DNA of 64,000 bases from a marine actinobacterium MedAcidi-G1. Lineage in GTDB: Bacteria > Actinomycetota > Acidimicrobiia > Acidimicrobiales > MedAcidi-G1. Where the stretch lies: assembly GCA_000817085.1 (NCBI GenBank), contig JUEM01000011.1, positions 1 through 64,000 on the forward strand, given 5' to 3'. Positions 8,667-18,063 of the stretch are shown here, in pieces. A program made the translations under genes and the position numbers. Numbering within the stretch: the stretch's first letter is position 1; each line of letters opens with the position of its first letter. Below the pieces are notes generated by a model. The model saw nothing but the letters and a program-made list of their open reading frames with translations. It did no database searches and had not been told where the DNA came from.

Positions 8667-10133
8667 TCAAACAAATTCCATTACTCCATCTTCAAGCGAA
8701 GTATTACGCGAGAGCATTTTTTTGTCTTTATAAAAATCTTGGGTATTCAGCCAAGGTTCACGATCGCCTTGCTTTGGCATTTCCGACATAGACCTTTTCA
8801 TGTACCCAGAGGTAAAGCCTTCTATCCAGTCGCGTTGTGGCATGTCAATATCACTTTCTCTCAGTCTTGGAGTGGCTCTTTTTGTTCCACTTTTCCTCAT
8901 GTGGTTTAAAAGCCGACATGCATAAGAACTATTGATATCTGCTCGTAGCGTCCAAGAAGCATTTATGTAACCAAAAGTTGAAATCAAATTAGGTACGCCT
9001 GAATATGCAAGACCTTTATATATCCAAGTCTCTGAAAAGTCGACAAGATCACCATCTATTCTAAATTCTACTTCACCTAGGGTTACAAGATTTAAACCTG
9101 TTGCTGTGACGATAATGTCAGCTTTCAATTCTTCGCCCGTTTCTAACAAAATGCCTTCCGAAGTGAATCGGTCAATAGTTTCAGTTCGAACTGAAACTTT
9201 TTTCTTACGAATGGATTTAAACAAGTCACCATTAGGAACTAGACAGAGTCTTTCGTCCCAAGGATTGTAAGAAGGTGTGAAATGACGTTCTACATCAAAA
9301 TCCGAGTCCAAAGCCATCCGAACGCCTGAAAGTATCTTTTCTTTAACTTTTTCAGGATCTTTTCTCGTTAATTTGTAAATGTAGTTCTGACCAAAAATAT
9401 TTTTCTTTCTGGTCAAATAGTAAGCAATTTTCTCAGGGAGTATTTTTCGTAATAAAGCCGAAAAAGGATCGTGATCAGGTCGTGCTACAACATATGTAGG
9501 CGACCTTTGAAGCATCACAACATGTTCAGCGCTTTCTGCCATGGCAGGAACAAGTGTTACCGCTGTGGCCCCAGACCCTATAACGACAACTTTCTTGGCT
9601 TCATAATTAATATCTTCTGGCCATTCTTGTGGATGAACTATTTTCCCAGAATAAGCCTCTACCCCTTCGAAATCAGGCGTGTATCCAGATTTGTAACTGT
9701 AATAACCAGAACACATCAAAAGAAAGTTGCAGGTGTAAACGAAAGCCTCTCCGGTTTCCTTGTTAGATACTCTCAAAGTCCATCGGTCTTTTTCATTTGA
9801 CCATTCAGCAGTAGACACTTGATGGTTGAATTTAATTTTTTCTCTGATGCCAAATTCATCTACTGTTTCTTCAAGATATTCGAGAATAGCTGGACCATCA
9901 GCAATAGATTTTGCGGCTTTCCATGGTTTGAAACTGAAACCCAAAGTATGCATATCACTATCTGAACGAACTCCCGGGTATCGAAATAAATCCCAAGTAC
10001 CACCTAGATTTGGCCTCCCCTCAAGCAACACGAAAGATCGGTCTGGGCATTCCTTCTGAAGACGGTAAGCGGATCCAATACCAGAAATACCTGCTCCTAC
10101 TACTATGACGTCAAAGTCATTTTCTTCTGTCAT
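8667..10133 (-). CDS. EthA-like flavin-containing Baeyer-Villiger monooxygenase
   Basis: A 488-residue FAD/NADPH monooxygenase. Visible motifs are the FAD GxGxxG in VVGAGISGIGSAYRL, GGTWDLFRYPGVRSDSDMH, the monooxygenase fingerprint near residues 160-173 (YSGKIVHPQEWPED) and the NADPH motif VVVIGSGATAVTLVP. Length and the RSDSDMHTLGFSFKPW segment are very close to mycobacterial EthA, which converts ketones to esters. It opens a minus-strand pair with the SDR at 10180, transcribed from that side, so an alcohol-to-ketone-to-ester sequence is plausible. The substrate is unknown. Confidence 0.88.
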   Translation of the reverse strand: MTEENDFDVIVVGAGISGIGSAYRLQKECPDRSFVLLEGRPNLGGTWDLFRYPGVRSDSDMHTLGFSFKPWKAAKSIADGPAILEYLEETVDEFGIREKIKFNHQVSTAEWSNEKDRWTLRVSNKETGEAFVYTCNFLLMCSGYYSYKSGYTPDFEGVEAYSGKIVHPQEWPEDINYEAKKVVVIGSGATAVTLVPAMAESAEHVVMLQRSPTYVVARPDHDPFSALLRKILPEKIAYYLTRKKNIFGQNYIYKLTRKDPEKVKEKILSGVRMALDSDFDVERHFTPSYNPWDERLCLVPNGDLFKSIRKKKVSVRTETIDRFTSEGILLETGEELKADIIVTATGLNLVTLGEVEFRIDGDLVDFSETWIYKGLAYSGVPNLISTFGYINASWTLRADINSSYACRLLNHMRKSGTKRATPRLRESDIDMPQRDWIEGFTSGYMKRSMSEMPKQGDREPWLNTQDFYKDKKMLSRNTSLEDGVMEFV

Positions 10134-10179
10134 TTTTTTCTCTCTGCTGTACTACTGTTGCTCATTGTAGATGCGAAAT

Positions 10180-10947
10180 TCATCGCATTATTCCACCACC
10201 ATCAATTACAACTGATTGCCCATTGACTTTCACTGACCCTTCAGAAGAAAGCCACACTACAGTTTCAGCTATCTCTTCAGGTTTTATAAGTTCACCGTTT
10301 GGAGAAATCCTTTCAAGAGTCTTTCTAGCTCGATCTGTTAGTTCACCACTTGCATCTCTAATCATCGGAGTGTCTACCAAGCCAGGAAGTATCACATTGC
10401 AACGGATTCCCAACTTTCCATATTCAGCCGCAACAGATTTAGTTAAACCCACTACACCGTGTTTAGCTGCCGTGTAATGAGCTTGACCAGGAGCTGGGAC
10501 TATTCCAGCTCCAGAAGAAGTATTTACGATCGCACTTTTGGTGTCAGATTTAAGCATGTGTATCAATTCATACTTCATGCAGAGAAAAACCGACGTTAAG
10601 TTAGTTTCAATCATCTCCTTCCAGTCCCCTATTTCGAGTTCATGAAACCTGCTACTTGGATGATTAATGCCAGCATTATTAAAAGCAATGTCTAAACGTC
10701 CGTGCTCATCAATAACTTCATTCAATGTCCTTTCAACTAAATCTTCTTGACTCACATCTGCACAATGAGTGGAAAAACTCGTCTTCAAGTCACTGACGAT
10801 TTTAGAAGTCGACAGTATTCCCTGCTCATCTATATCAACAAGCGCTATGTGTGAAACACCCTCTTTTGCAAAAGCTTCAGCTGTTGAACGCCCAATGCCG
10901 CTGGCAGCTCCAGTCACTAAAGCAATTTTTCCTTCTAGTACCCCCAT
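10180..10947 (-). CDS. SDR family NAD(P)-dependent oxidoreductase
   Basis: A 255-residue short-chain dehydrogenase. The cofactor motif is VTGAASGIGRSTAE, followed by NNAGINHPSS, the catalytic Ser in IVNTSSGAG and the YTAAKHG Tyr/Lys pair. The frame opens further upstream (to 11028), but an AAAGGA site 6 bases before the ATG at 10947 sets the start. The C-terminal segment VNGQSVVIDGGGIMR is typical. Lying upstream of the monooxygenase, it may oxidise an alcohol to the ketone used by that enzyme. This link is inferred. Confidence 0.87.
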   Translation of the reverse strand: MGVLEGKIALVTGAASGIGRSTAEAFAKEGVSHIALVDIDEQGILSTSKIVSDLKTSFSTHCADVSQEDLVERTLNEVIDEHGRLDIAFNNAGINHPSSRFHELEIGDWKEMIETNLTSVFLCMKYELIHMLKSDTKSAIVNTSSGAGIVPAPGQAHYTAAKHGVVGLTKSVAAEYGKLGIRCNVILPGLVDTPMIRDASGELTDRARKTLERISPNGELIKPEEIAETVVWLSSEGSVKVNGQSVVIDGGGIMR

Positions 10948-11073
10948 TTGTTCCTTTCTTGTCGAACATTCCAGGATCTCTTGCCTCATTTTCCCATTGA
11001 AATATGTAAGATGCCGAATTGTTGACAATTAACATCTTTGTCTACCGTCAGATTTAACATTACTGGAGGATTT

Positions 11074-12174
11074 ATGACAGTCACTTCCTGGGATGACTAC
11101 CCGGTCCATCAATCAGCTCAATTTATTTCTTATCCCGCTACTAGCGACAGAAATTTCTATGACCGTTACTATTTCAATCTGCACTCCTGCTCTGACGAAC
11201 TGTTCGCTATTTTTGGACTAGGCCAGTACCCCAATCTGGGTGTAACAGATGCATTCATAGATGTCAGACATAAAGATAAACAACATATTGTTAGATCTTC
11301 AACAGAACTAGTTGACCGTTCAAAAATACGAGTAGGACCAATTTTCATAGAAATCATTGAACCTCTCCAAAAACTACGTGTCGTGTGCGAAGACACCGAA
11401 CATACTGTGGCCATGGACGTCACGTGGGAAGCTTCCATGGCAGCTCACGCTGAACCACACCAGTACATAAGAAACAAAGGGAGAGTCGTATTTGACACTC
11501 AGCGATTTGCACAAAATGGTAAGTGGACTGGTGAAATTACTGTTGCGGGAGAAACTTACAGTGTCTCACCTGAAAGCTGGTGGGGAGCAAGAGACCGTTC
11601 TTGGGGGATTCGACCTGTCGGAGAACCAGAAGGCGATGGAATTCGCCAAGGCACAAATGTTATGAGTGGGATGTGGAACTACTTTCCAATGCAATTCGAT
11701 GACCACTCAATTCTCTATATGTGTCACGAGCAAGAAGATGGAACTCGACTTCTGGAAGAAGCAATAAGAATTTGGAATGATGGCAGCGACTCAGAGTGGT
11801 TGGGGCGACCAGAATGGAATCACGAAATGATCTCTGGAACAAGACTACTTAAAAAGTCGACAATCTCTTTTAATGAAGCACCCGGATCTTCTTTTGAGAT
11901 CGAATGCGAATCCCTTCTACCTAACTGGGTTTCGATAGGTACCGGTTACGGTATTGATTCCGATTGGAGACATGGCATGCATCAAGGTCAAGACATAGTT
12001 CAAGGATTAGTACTCGACGTTGATGAAATAAAACCATTGGCACAGTATGGAATCGTCGATCATGTCGGAAGATTTTCTTATAACGAAAATATCGGCTATG
12101 GACTTTACGAACATGGATTTTTTGGCCCATTTGCTCCTATGGGCCTAAAAGATCGAGGGTCGTTAGCCCCTTGA
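11074..12174 (+). CDS. Conserved protein, AttH/tocopherol-cyclase-like beta-barrel (tentative)
   Basis: A 366-residue protein I do not recognise with certainty. It starts at ATG 11074 after a GGAGG ribosome site at 11065-11069. It is rich in Trp, Gly and aromatic residues, with a SWWGARDRSWGIRP motif about residue 165 and MWNYFPMQFDDHSILY after it. This pattern resembles the AttH and DUF7064/DUF7065-type lipocalin-like proteins found beside steroid or terpenoid genes in actinobacteria. No signal peptide or membrane segment is evident. It faces the monooxygenase and acyl-CoA dehydrogenase genes, so a role with a hydrophobic substrate is likely. Confidence 0.55.
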   Translation: MTVTSWDDYPVHQSAQFISYPATSDRNFYDRYYFNLHSCSDELFAIFGLGQYPNLGVTDAFIDVRHKDKQHIVRSSTELVDRSKIRVGPIFIEIIEPLQKLRVVCEDTEHTVAMDVTWEASMAAHAEPHQYIRNKGRVVFDTQRFAQNGKWTGEITVAGETYSVSPESWWGARDRSWGIRPVGEPEGDGIRQGTNVMSGMWNYFPMQFDDHSILYMCHEQEDGTRLLEEAIRIWNDGSDSEWLGRPEWNHEMISGTRLLKKSTISFNEAPGSSFEIECESLLPNWVSIGTGYGIDSDWRHGMHQGQDIVQGLVLDVDEIKPLAQYGIVDHVGRFSYNENIGYGLYEHGFFGPFAPMGLKDRGSLAP

Positions 12175-12280
12175 TCGAAATTACTGAAATTTATTTCAAA
12201 CATTAGGTTGAAACGAAAGATATTAATAAATTTTCTCTTAATAATTGCAGAGAAGGGACAAGTAGAAGTACTTTCATTTA

Positions 12281-13510
12281 ATGCAAGAAAATGATCAAAC
12301 TCCCCACTCTTCTATTCAGGATGAAGAGTCTTTTCGTAGTGCAGTGGTCGACTTTTTAGAAGAAAACTGTAAACAAATCGGTAAATCTGAATCAGGTTTG
12401 GATGATGACCCTGAACGCGTTAAAGAGTGTAAAAGTTTCCAAAAAGAACTATTTAAAGCGGGATTAGCTGCTCTGTCATACTCCAAAGAATACGGAGGAG
12501 GTGGACTAACAAAAAAACATCAGGAACTTTTTGATGAAATAGCACGTGATTGGCGTCTTCCTAACGGCCCTTTGTACATATCACACGGAATGTGTCTACC
12601 CATGCTGGATCAATACGGAACAGATGAACAGAAAAATACTTTCATGAAGGACTGTATCTCTGGAGAGAAAATATGGTGTCAATTGTTTTCCGAGCCTGGT
12701 GCCGGATCGGATGTTGCGAGTTTGTCAACACGCGCTAGCAGGGATGGTGATGAGTGGGTTATTTCGGGTCAAAAAGTTTGGACATCGGGAGCACACTATG
12801 CAGATTTGGGAATGGTTGTAGCTAGAACCGATCCATCGCTTCCTAAACACAAAGGGCTCTCGATGTTCATAGTCGACTTCACTGACCCAACTGTGGAAGT
12901 CAAACCGTTAAAACAGATTTCTGGTGGAAGTGGTTTTAACGAAGTGTTTTTTAATGAGACAAGAATTTCTTCAAATCGATTACTCGGTGATCTTAATCAA
13001 GGCTGGAACCTTGCGGTTTCAATGCTCATGTTCGAGCGCGTTTCTATAGGTGCTGGTGGAGGTTCCTTGACAGCGGACCGAACTCCAGCACTTATTGAAT
13101 TAGCAAAAACCTTAGATAAAAACTCTGACCCGTGCATTAGACAGATGCTCTCTGATCTCTGGATTAGAGAGAAAATTCGCCGCTTTATAGGACAGAGAGT
13201 GCGCGACTCTGCAGCGGCTGGACTTGTGCCTGGACCTGAAGGCTCAATCGCAAAACTTAATGGGTCACTACTAGCTCGACTTTTTCGAAATGCTTCTATG
13301 GAAATTGTCGGTACCAGCGGACAAGCTTGGAAGATTGGAGATGACGATGCTGAAAAATGGGCTATTGGGTGTTTAGCAGCATCTGGTGTGAGTATCGCAG
13401 GTGGAACAGATGAGGTTCAACGCAATATAATCGGAGAAAGAGTTCTTGGCTTACCCAAAGAACCAGACCCCTTCAAGGGTGCTTCCTGGGATTCTGTTCC
13501 GCGAAATTAA
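12281..13510 (+). CDS. Acyl-CoA dehydrogenase
   Basis: A 409-residue flavoprotein that introduces the alpha-beta double bond in acyl-CoA. Motifs: QLFSEPGAGSDVASL (flavin and substrate loop), ISGQKVWTSG, and GGTDEVQRNIIGERVLG at the C-terminus. The usual Glu before GT is Gly; MFERVSIG provides a Glu at the alternative position used by isovaleryl- and long-chain enzymes. It is the first of three adjacent acyl-CoA dehydrogenases, with 43 bp to the next. Confidence 0.9.
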   Translation: MQENDQTPHSSIQDEESFRSAVVDFLEENCKQIGKSESGLDDDPERVKECKSFQKELFKAGLAALSYSKEYGGGGLTKKHQELFDEIARDWRLPNGPLYISHGMCLPMLDQYGTDEQKNTFMKDCISGEKIWCQLFSEPGAGSDVASLSTRASRDGDEWVISGQKVWTSGAHYADLGMVVARTDPSLPKHKGLSMFIVDFTDPTVEVKPLKQISGGSGFNEVFFNETRISSNRLLGDLNQGWNLAVSMLMFERVSIGAGGGSLTADRTPALIELAKTLDKNSDPCIRQMLSDLWIREKIRRFIGQRVRDSAAAGLVPGPEGSIAKLNGSLLARLFRNASMEIVGTSGQAWKIGDDDAEKWAIGCLAASGVSIAGGTDEVQRNIIGERVLGLPKEPDPFKGASWDSVPRN

Positions 13511-13553
13511 CTTTTCGTTGCATAATTAATAGCTGCTGATTTGAAAGGTCTAA

Positions 13554-14738
13554 ATGTTTATTGATTTAACTGAAGAACAAAAATCGCTTCGCGAAGAGCT
13601 TAAGTCTTACTTCAGTAACTTGATGACTCCTGAAGTCAGAGCTGAAGTAAAAAGTGCCGACTTTGCAGAAAATATGCCTTACAAGGATCTGATCAGAAAA
13701 ATTGGAAAAGATGGTTGGCTTGGCGTCGGATGGCCAATTGAACATGGTGGAAAGGGATTTACACCTATTGAACAATACATATTTTTCAATGAATCCCAGG
13801 CTGCATGGTGTCCAATTCCTTTTCTAACAACTAACACTGTGGGTCCAACTATTAGAGAATTCGGCACTAAGGAACAGAAAGATTTTTTCCTTAAAAAGGT
13901 TCTAGCAGGGGAAGTTCATTTTTCAATCGGTTATTCCGAACCGGAAGCTGGAACTGATCTTGCTTCTCTAAAAACTCGAGCGATAAGAGACGGGGATGAC
14001 TGGATAATCAATGGTCAAAAGCTGTACACAAGTCTTGCCTATAATGCAGACTATATTTGGCTCGCTGCTCGAACTGATACTGACGCACCAGGCCATAAAG
14101 GAATCACTCTTTTTTTAGTTGACACGAAAGATCCAGGATTCTCGATACAACCTTTTGAAACTTTTGGTGCTGCAGATACTACGGCAACTTTCTACGACAA
14201 CGTTAGGGTTCCCGACAGTATGCGGATTGGGGAAATTAACGGGGGTTGGAATCTAATTACCAGCCAACTCAACCATGAAAGAGTTTCGCTTTTTGCTGCC
14301 GGACGGATGATTCGGCTTGTAAGAGATGCAATTGACTGGGCGAGTGAAAATTTACTACCTGACGGAAGAAGAGTTATCGACCAAGAATGGGTTCAAATAA
14401 AACTCGCTGAATGTCGCTCCCTTGTTCGTTATCTTGATCTTCTCAACTGGGAAGTTGCTTATGCAAATACCAATGGGGAAATGGGTCCCGCAGATGCATC
14501 GGCGATAAAGGTTCACGGTTCAGAATCTATGCACCGTATTTACACACAACTTACTGAAGTTATTGGCACTACTGGCCACTTGATTGAAGGTGACTCAGGA
14601 TCAGATCTTGCGTCACAAATAGAAAACGGCTATAGATCCGTTTGGGTTTTAACTTTTGGTGGGGGTACCAACGAAATACAAAGAGACATAATTGGAATGG
14701 CCGGACTGGGTCTGCCAAGAGAGAAAAGAAGAAGATGA
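13554..14738 (+). CDS. Acyl-CoA dehydrogenase (probable catalytic subunit of a heteromer)
   Basis: A 394-residue acyl-CoA dehydrogenase. Motifs include GYSEPEAGTDLASLKT, INGQKLYTS and the C-terminal GGGTNEIQRDIIG. As in the preceding gene, the residue before GT is Gly, while NHERVSL supplies a Glu that could act as base. A poor ribosome site is present (GAAAGG at 13543-13548). It ends 10 bp before the third acyl-CoA dehydrogenase, and the two resemble paired FadE genes in mycobacteria whose products form alpha2-beta2 enzymes for steroid side chains. Confidence 0.9.
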   Translation: MFIDLTEEQKSLREELKSYFSNLMTPEVRAEVKSADFAENMPYKDLIRKIGKDGWLGVGWPIEHGGKGFTPIEQYIFFNESQAAWCPIPFLTTNTVGPTIREFGTKEQKDFFLKKVLAGEVHFSIGYSEPEAGTDLASLKTRAIRDGDDWIINGQKLYTSLAYNADYIWLAARTDTDAPGHKGITLFLVDTKDPGFSIQPFETFGAADTTATFYDNVRVPDSMRIGEINGGWNLITSQLNHERVSLFAAGRMIRLVRDAIDWASENLLPDGRRVIDQEWVQIKLAECRSLVRYLDLLNWEVAYANTNGEMGPADASAIKVHGSESMHRIYTQLTEVIGTTGHLIEGDSGSDLASQIENGYRSVWVLTFGGGTNEIQRDIIGMAGLGLPREKRRR

Positions 14739-14748
14739 GGTTTGAATA

Positions 14749-15828
14749 ATGAACTTTGATCTCACGGAAGAGCAAAATGAAATTGCGGAATTAGCTGCAC
14801 GCATTCTGGATGACCACATAGATATAGAGGTTTTGAGAAAAACAGAAGAGACTCAAGATTGGTTTGATAGAGAACTTTGGGAAAAATTTGTTTCTTCAGG
14901 GTTAATAGGAGCGACGATAAAAGAAGACGTTGGGGGTGCTGGTCTGGACATTCTCGCCCTCGTCTGCTTGCTCCGTGCGCAGGGACAACATGTAGCCCCT
15001 ATCCCTCTATTACCAACTTTGGTTTCGGCTATGACGGTAGACAAATTCGGCACCGACGATAAGAGAGAGTCTTTGCTGCCAGAAATTGTAAACGGTTCAA
15101 AACTATTAACTTTCGCATCCCAAGAATTTTTGAATGATCACTTCATGGAACCGGTTACTTCTTACGAAAATGGGCTTATAACAGGTACGAAGATTGTCGT
15201 CGAATATGCAAACCATGCCGATTCAGTTCTAGTAACAGCTATAGATGGTGACGAGCCTGTAGTTTGCATAGTGGATCTGAAAGATCCAAATATCACTATG
15301 CGTGCAACCGACTCAACACGGGGTGAGCCTCTCTGGGAGTTGTCTTTTGAGAAAACTGCTGCTGATAAAATAGGAGGCAGGGAAAGCGTCTACTGGCTTT
15401 TCCAGATTTTGCTAGTTAGCCTTTGCGCCGTCCAGTTAGGGGTGACTGAAACAGCGCTCAAAATGACAGCCTCCTATACGAGTGAAAGGGAACAATTCGG
15501 AAGACCGCTTGCTACTTTTCAGGCAGTGACACAGCGTTTGGCGGACCAATTCATAAATGTTGGTGGTATCAGACTCACAACATTTTCTGCCGCATGGCGT
15601 CTGAGCGTAGATATTGACGCTCTAGAAGATATTCTGATCGCTAAATGGTGGGCTTCAGAGCGAGCCACAGAAATCGCGCACGCTACGCAACATTGTCATG
15701 GTGGAATGGGTGTTTCAAAAGATTACCCTCTCTACCGTTACACCCTTTGGAACAAGCACATCACCACGTCACTAGGAGCAGGGACTCAGACATTGCGTTC
15801 TCTAGGCTCCTTTTTAGCTTCAAATTAA
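14749..15828 (+). CDS. Acyl-CoA dehydrogenase-like protein lacking both usual catalytic Glu positions
   Basis: A 359-residue shorter paralogue. It keeps the family fold (LTEEQNEIAELAARIL start, SEREQFGRPLATFQAV helix, HGGMGVSKDYPL), but the C-terminal motif is GAGTQTLRS instead of the GGTxE form. There is also no Glu where ERV occurs in the two upstream genes (LCAVQLGVT here). This suggests a non-catalytic partner that completes the flavin site of the gene at 13554. It starts 10 bp after that gene and ends 4 bp before mycothione reductase, so the genes are surely one operon. Confidence 0.85.
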   Translation: MNFDLTEEQNEIAELAARILDDHIDIEVLRKTEETQDWFDRELWEKFVSSGLIGATIKEDVGGAGLDILALVCLLRAQGQHVAPIPLLPTLVSAMTVDKFGTDDKRESLLPEIVNGSKLLTFASQEFLNDHFMEPVTSYENGLITGTKIVVEYANHADSVLVTAIDGDEPVVCIVDLKDPNITMRATDSTRGEPLWELSFEKTAADKIGGRESVYWLFQILLVSLCAVQLGVTETALKMTASYTSEREQFGRPLATFQAVTQRLADQFINVGGIRLTTFSAAWRLSVDIDALEDILIAKWWASERATEIAHATQHCHGGMGVSKDYPLYRYTLWNKHITTSLGAGTQTLRSLGSFLASN

Positions 15829-15832
15829 AAAG

Positions 15833-17188
15833 ATGCACCACCACGACCTCCTTATCATTGGAGCAGGATCAGGCAACACTATTATTGGACCTGAACACGA
15901 CCACCTCAATATTGCAATAGCAGAACCAGCCGAATTTGGCGGAACATGCATGAATCGTGGATGCATACCTTCAAAAATGCTTGTTTATGCAGCAGACCTT
16001 TCGCTCTACGCTCAAACGGCAAATAAACTGGGTGTTAACTCTTCATTTTCTGGCGTCGAATGGGAAGAAATCCAAACACGAATTTTTGGGAGAATAGACC
16101 CAATCGCCGAAGCCGGTCTCAATTATCGTGAAAGTCTTGAAAATGTGACGGTCTATAAAGATAAAGCTTCGTTTATCTCTGAAAACACTCTTTCGATAGG
16201 TGAAGAGATAATTTCGGCTAATCAGATAGTCATAGCTGCGGGTGCTCACCCTGACATTCCCCAACTGCCTGGATTACAAGAAACACCCTTTCACACTTCC
16301 GATTCCATAATGAGGATTAGCCAACTGCCCGATCGAATTGTAATTATTGGTGGTGGGTTTATCGCAATCGAAATGGCTCATGTCTTTGGAGCGTTTGGTT
16401 CTGAAGTCGTAATGATTTTGCGTAGCAACGAATTCTTAAGGGAAGCCGACTCCTCTATCAGGGAACGCATCTCAGAGATATACAAAAATAGATTTACTGT
16501 CCATTTTTCTGAGGAAGTCGAACACGTTTCACACGAGGGCAAATTTTTTATTAAATTGAAACGAGAAAGCGATATAGAAGCTGACGAACTTTTGATAGCA
16601 ACTGGTCGTAACCCCAATACCGTCTTTTTGGAACCTGAAAAAGGTGGTGTTCTTTGTAATGAATCTGGTTACATCATAACCGATGAGCATCTGCGTACTT
16701 CCGCTACTGGAGTTTGGGCTTTAGGCGATATAACAAATCCTCTTCAATTAAAACATACTGCTAATGCCGAGGCGAGAGTAATTTCCCATAACTTGCTAAA
16801 TCCGGAGGATTTAATAAAGATTGACCGTTCTGTAACCCCTAAAGCAGTCTTCGGTAATCCACAAATAGCTAGTGCGGGTTTTAGTGAAGATGAGCTTTTG
16901 AGAGATAACGTCCCTCACTTGAAATCTATTAGAGAATATTCCGATACTGCATTCGGTTGGGCAATGGAAGATGAACAGGGCTTTGTGAAACTTTTAATTG
17001 ACCCCAGTACCCGTCTTCTACTCGGTGCTCACATTATTGGTTATCAGGCGTCCACTCTTATTCAACAATTAGTAACTGCTATGAATTTTTCAATAACTGT
17101 TGATGAATTAGCACGCAATCAACTTTATGTTCACCCAGCTCTACCTGAAGTTATAGAACAAGCATTACTAGGTTTTGAAGAAAAATAG
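15833..17188 (+). CDS. mtr: Mycothione reductase (pyridine nucleotide-disulfide oxidoreductase)
   Basis: A 451-residue flavoprotein. The redox pair is Cys39/Cys44 in GGTCMNRGCIPSKM. The FAD motif is LIIGAGSGN, the NADPH motif is IIGGGFIAIEMAH, and the C-terminal HPALPEVIEQALLG carries the catalytic His-Glu dyad. This ending matches mycothione reductase more closely than dihydrolipoyl dehydrogenase, and it points to mycothiol, an actinobacterial thiol. Location between an acyl-CoA dehydrogenase and an SDR is unusual. A dihydrolipoyl or mercuric reductase cannot be excluded from sequence alone. Confidence 0.83.
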   Translation: MHHHDLLIIGAGSGNTIIGPEHDHLNIAIAEPAEFGGTCMNRGCIPSKMLVYAADLSLYAQTANKLGVNSSFSGVEWEEIQTRIFGRIDPIAEAGLNYRESLENVTVYKDKASFISENTLSIGEEIISANQIVIAAGAHPDIPQLPGLQETPFHTSDSIMRISQLPDRIVIIGGGFIAIEMAHVFGAFGSEVVMILRSNEFLREADSSIRERISEIYKNRFTVHFSEEVEHVSHEGKFFIKLKRESDIEADELLIATGRNPNTVFLEPEKGGVLCNESGYIITDEHLRTSATGVWALGDITNPLQLKHTANAEARVISHNLLNPEDLIKIDRSVTPKAVFGNPQIASAGFSEDELLRDNVPHLKSIREYSDTAFGWAMEDEQGFVKLLIDPSTRLLLGAHIIGYQASTLIQQLVTAMNFSITVDELARNQLYVHPALPEVIEQALLGFEEK

Positions 17189-17201
17189 AACAGGAAAACT
17201 T

Positions 17202-18062
17202 ATGAAAGAACTAAATAGAGAAACTGCACTGATAACCGGTGGTGCTTCCGGAATAGGACTTTCAACAGGAAAACGTTTAGCCGAAGCGGGAATGAACGTA
17301 GTTCTAGCTGATGTTGAAGTACCGGTTCTGAATGAAGCTGTGGCTGAACTGGGAGAACTCGGCTATAAAGCAATGGGTATTCATTGTGATGTAAGCGATA
17401 TGGCTTCTATGGAAGAAATGAAAAATCAGATTGAAAAGGAATTCGGTAACCCTAAAGTGGTCTGCCTTAACGCTGGTGTCGGATTTGGTTCTTCTATCTC
17501 AGAAGCAACAATACGTGACTGGGAATGGGTTGTGGGTGTAAACCTATGGGGAGTTGTAAATGGTTTATGCACCTTTCTTCCAGATATAAAAAAAATGGGT
17601 GAAGGACATATTGTTATGACCTCCTCTATCGCTGGACATATATCTGTTCCGAACCTTGGCCCTTACAGCGCAACAAAGTTTGCAGTCGTATCTATAGCTG
17701 AAACGCTCCGTCAGGAGTTACTAGCAGAAAATTCTAAAGTGGGTGTCAGTTGTCTTTGCCCAGGATTTGTATCGACAAATATTTGGGATTCAGAAAGAAA
17801 CCGCCCGGAGAATCTACTTAACAACTCTGGTGATGAATCAACTGATGAAGAATTTCTTCAGAGGGAAGCTTTCATGGAGTGGATGAACGCTAATGCTAAG
17901 CAACCTTCCGAAGTAGCCGAACTTGTGTACCAGGCTATTTCTAATAATAAGTTTTGGATTTTCACTGATGACCAGCATCTGAATGGAGTTAAAGCAAGAC
18001 ACTCTTCAATAGTGAGCGGTGAGGAATTGCCGTGGCCTGCACCACCTCTAATAGATCTCTAA
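17202..18062 (+). CDS. SDR family oxidoreductase
   Basis: A 286-residue short-chain dehydrogenase. Motifs: ITGGASGIGLSTGK, CLNAGVGFG, the Ser in MTSSIAGHIS and YSATKFAV. The frame opens at 17175, inside mycothione reductase; ATG 17202 is preferred because AGGAAAA lies just before it and MKELNRETALIT leads directly into the fold. The acidic loop after EILLNNSGDES is longer than in many SDRs. It ends 1 bp before the convergent acyl-CoA synthetase stop. Confidence 0.86.
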   Translation: MKELNRETALITGGASGIGLSTGKRLAEAGMNVVLADVEVPVLNEAVAELGELGYKAMGIHCDVSDMASMEEMKNQIEKEFGNPKVVCLNAGVGFGSSISEATIRDWEWVVGVNLWGVVNGLCTFLPDIKKMGEGHIVMTSSIAGHISVPNLGPYSATKFAVVSIAETLRQELLAENSKVGVSCLCPGFVSTNIWDSERNRPENLLNNSGDESTDEEFLQREAFMEWMNANAKQPSEVAELVYQAISNNKFWIFTDDQHLNGVKARHSSIVSGEELPWPAPPLIDL

Positions 18063-18063
18063 A

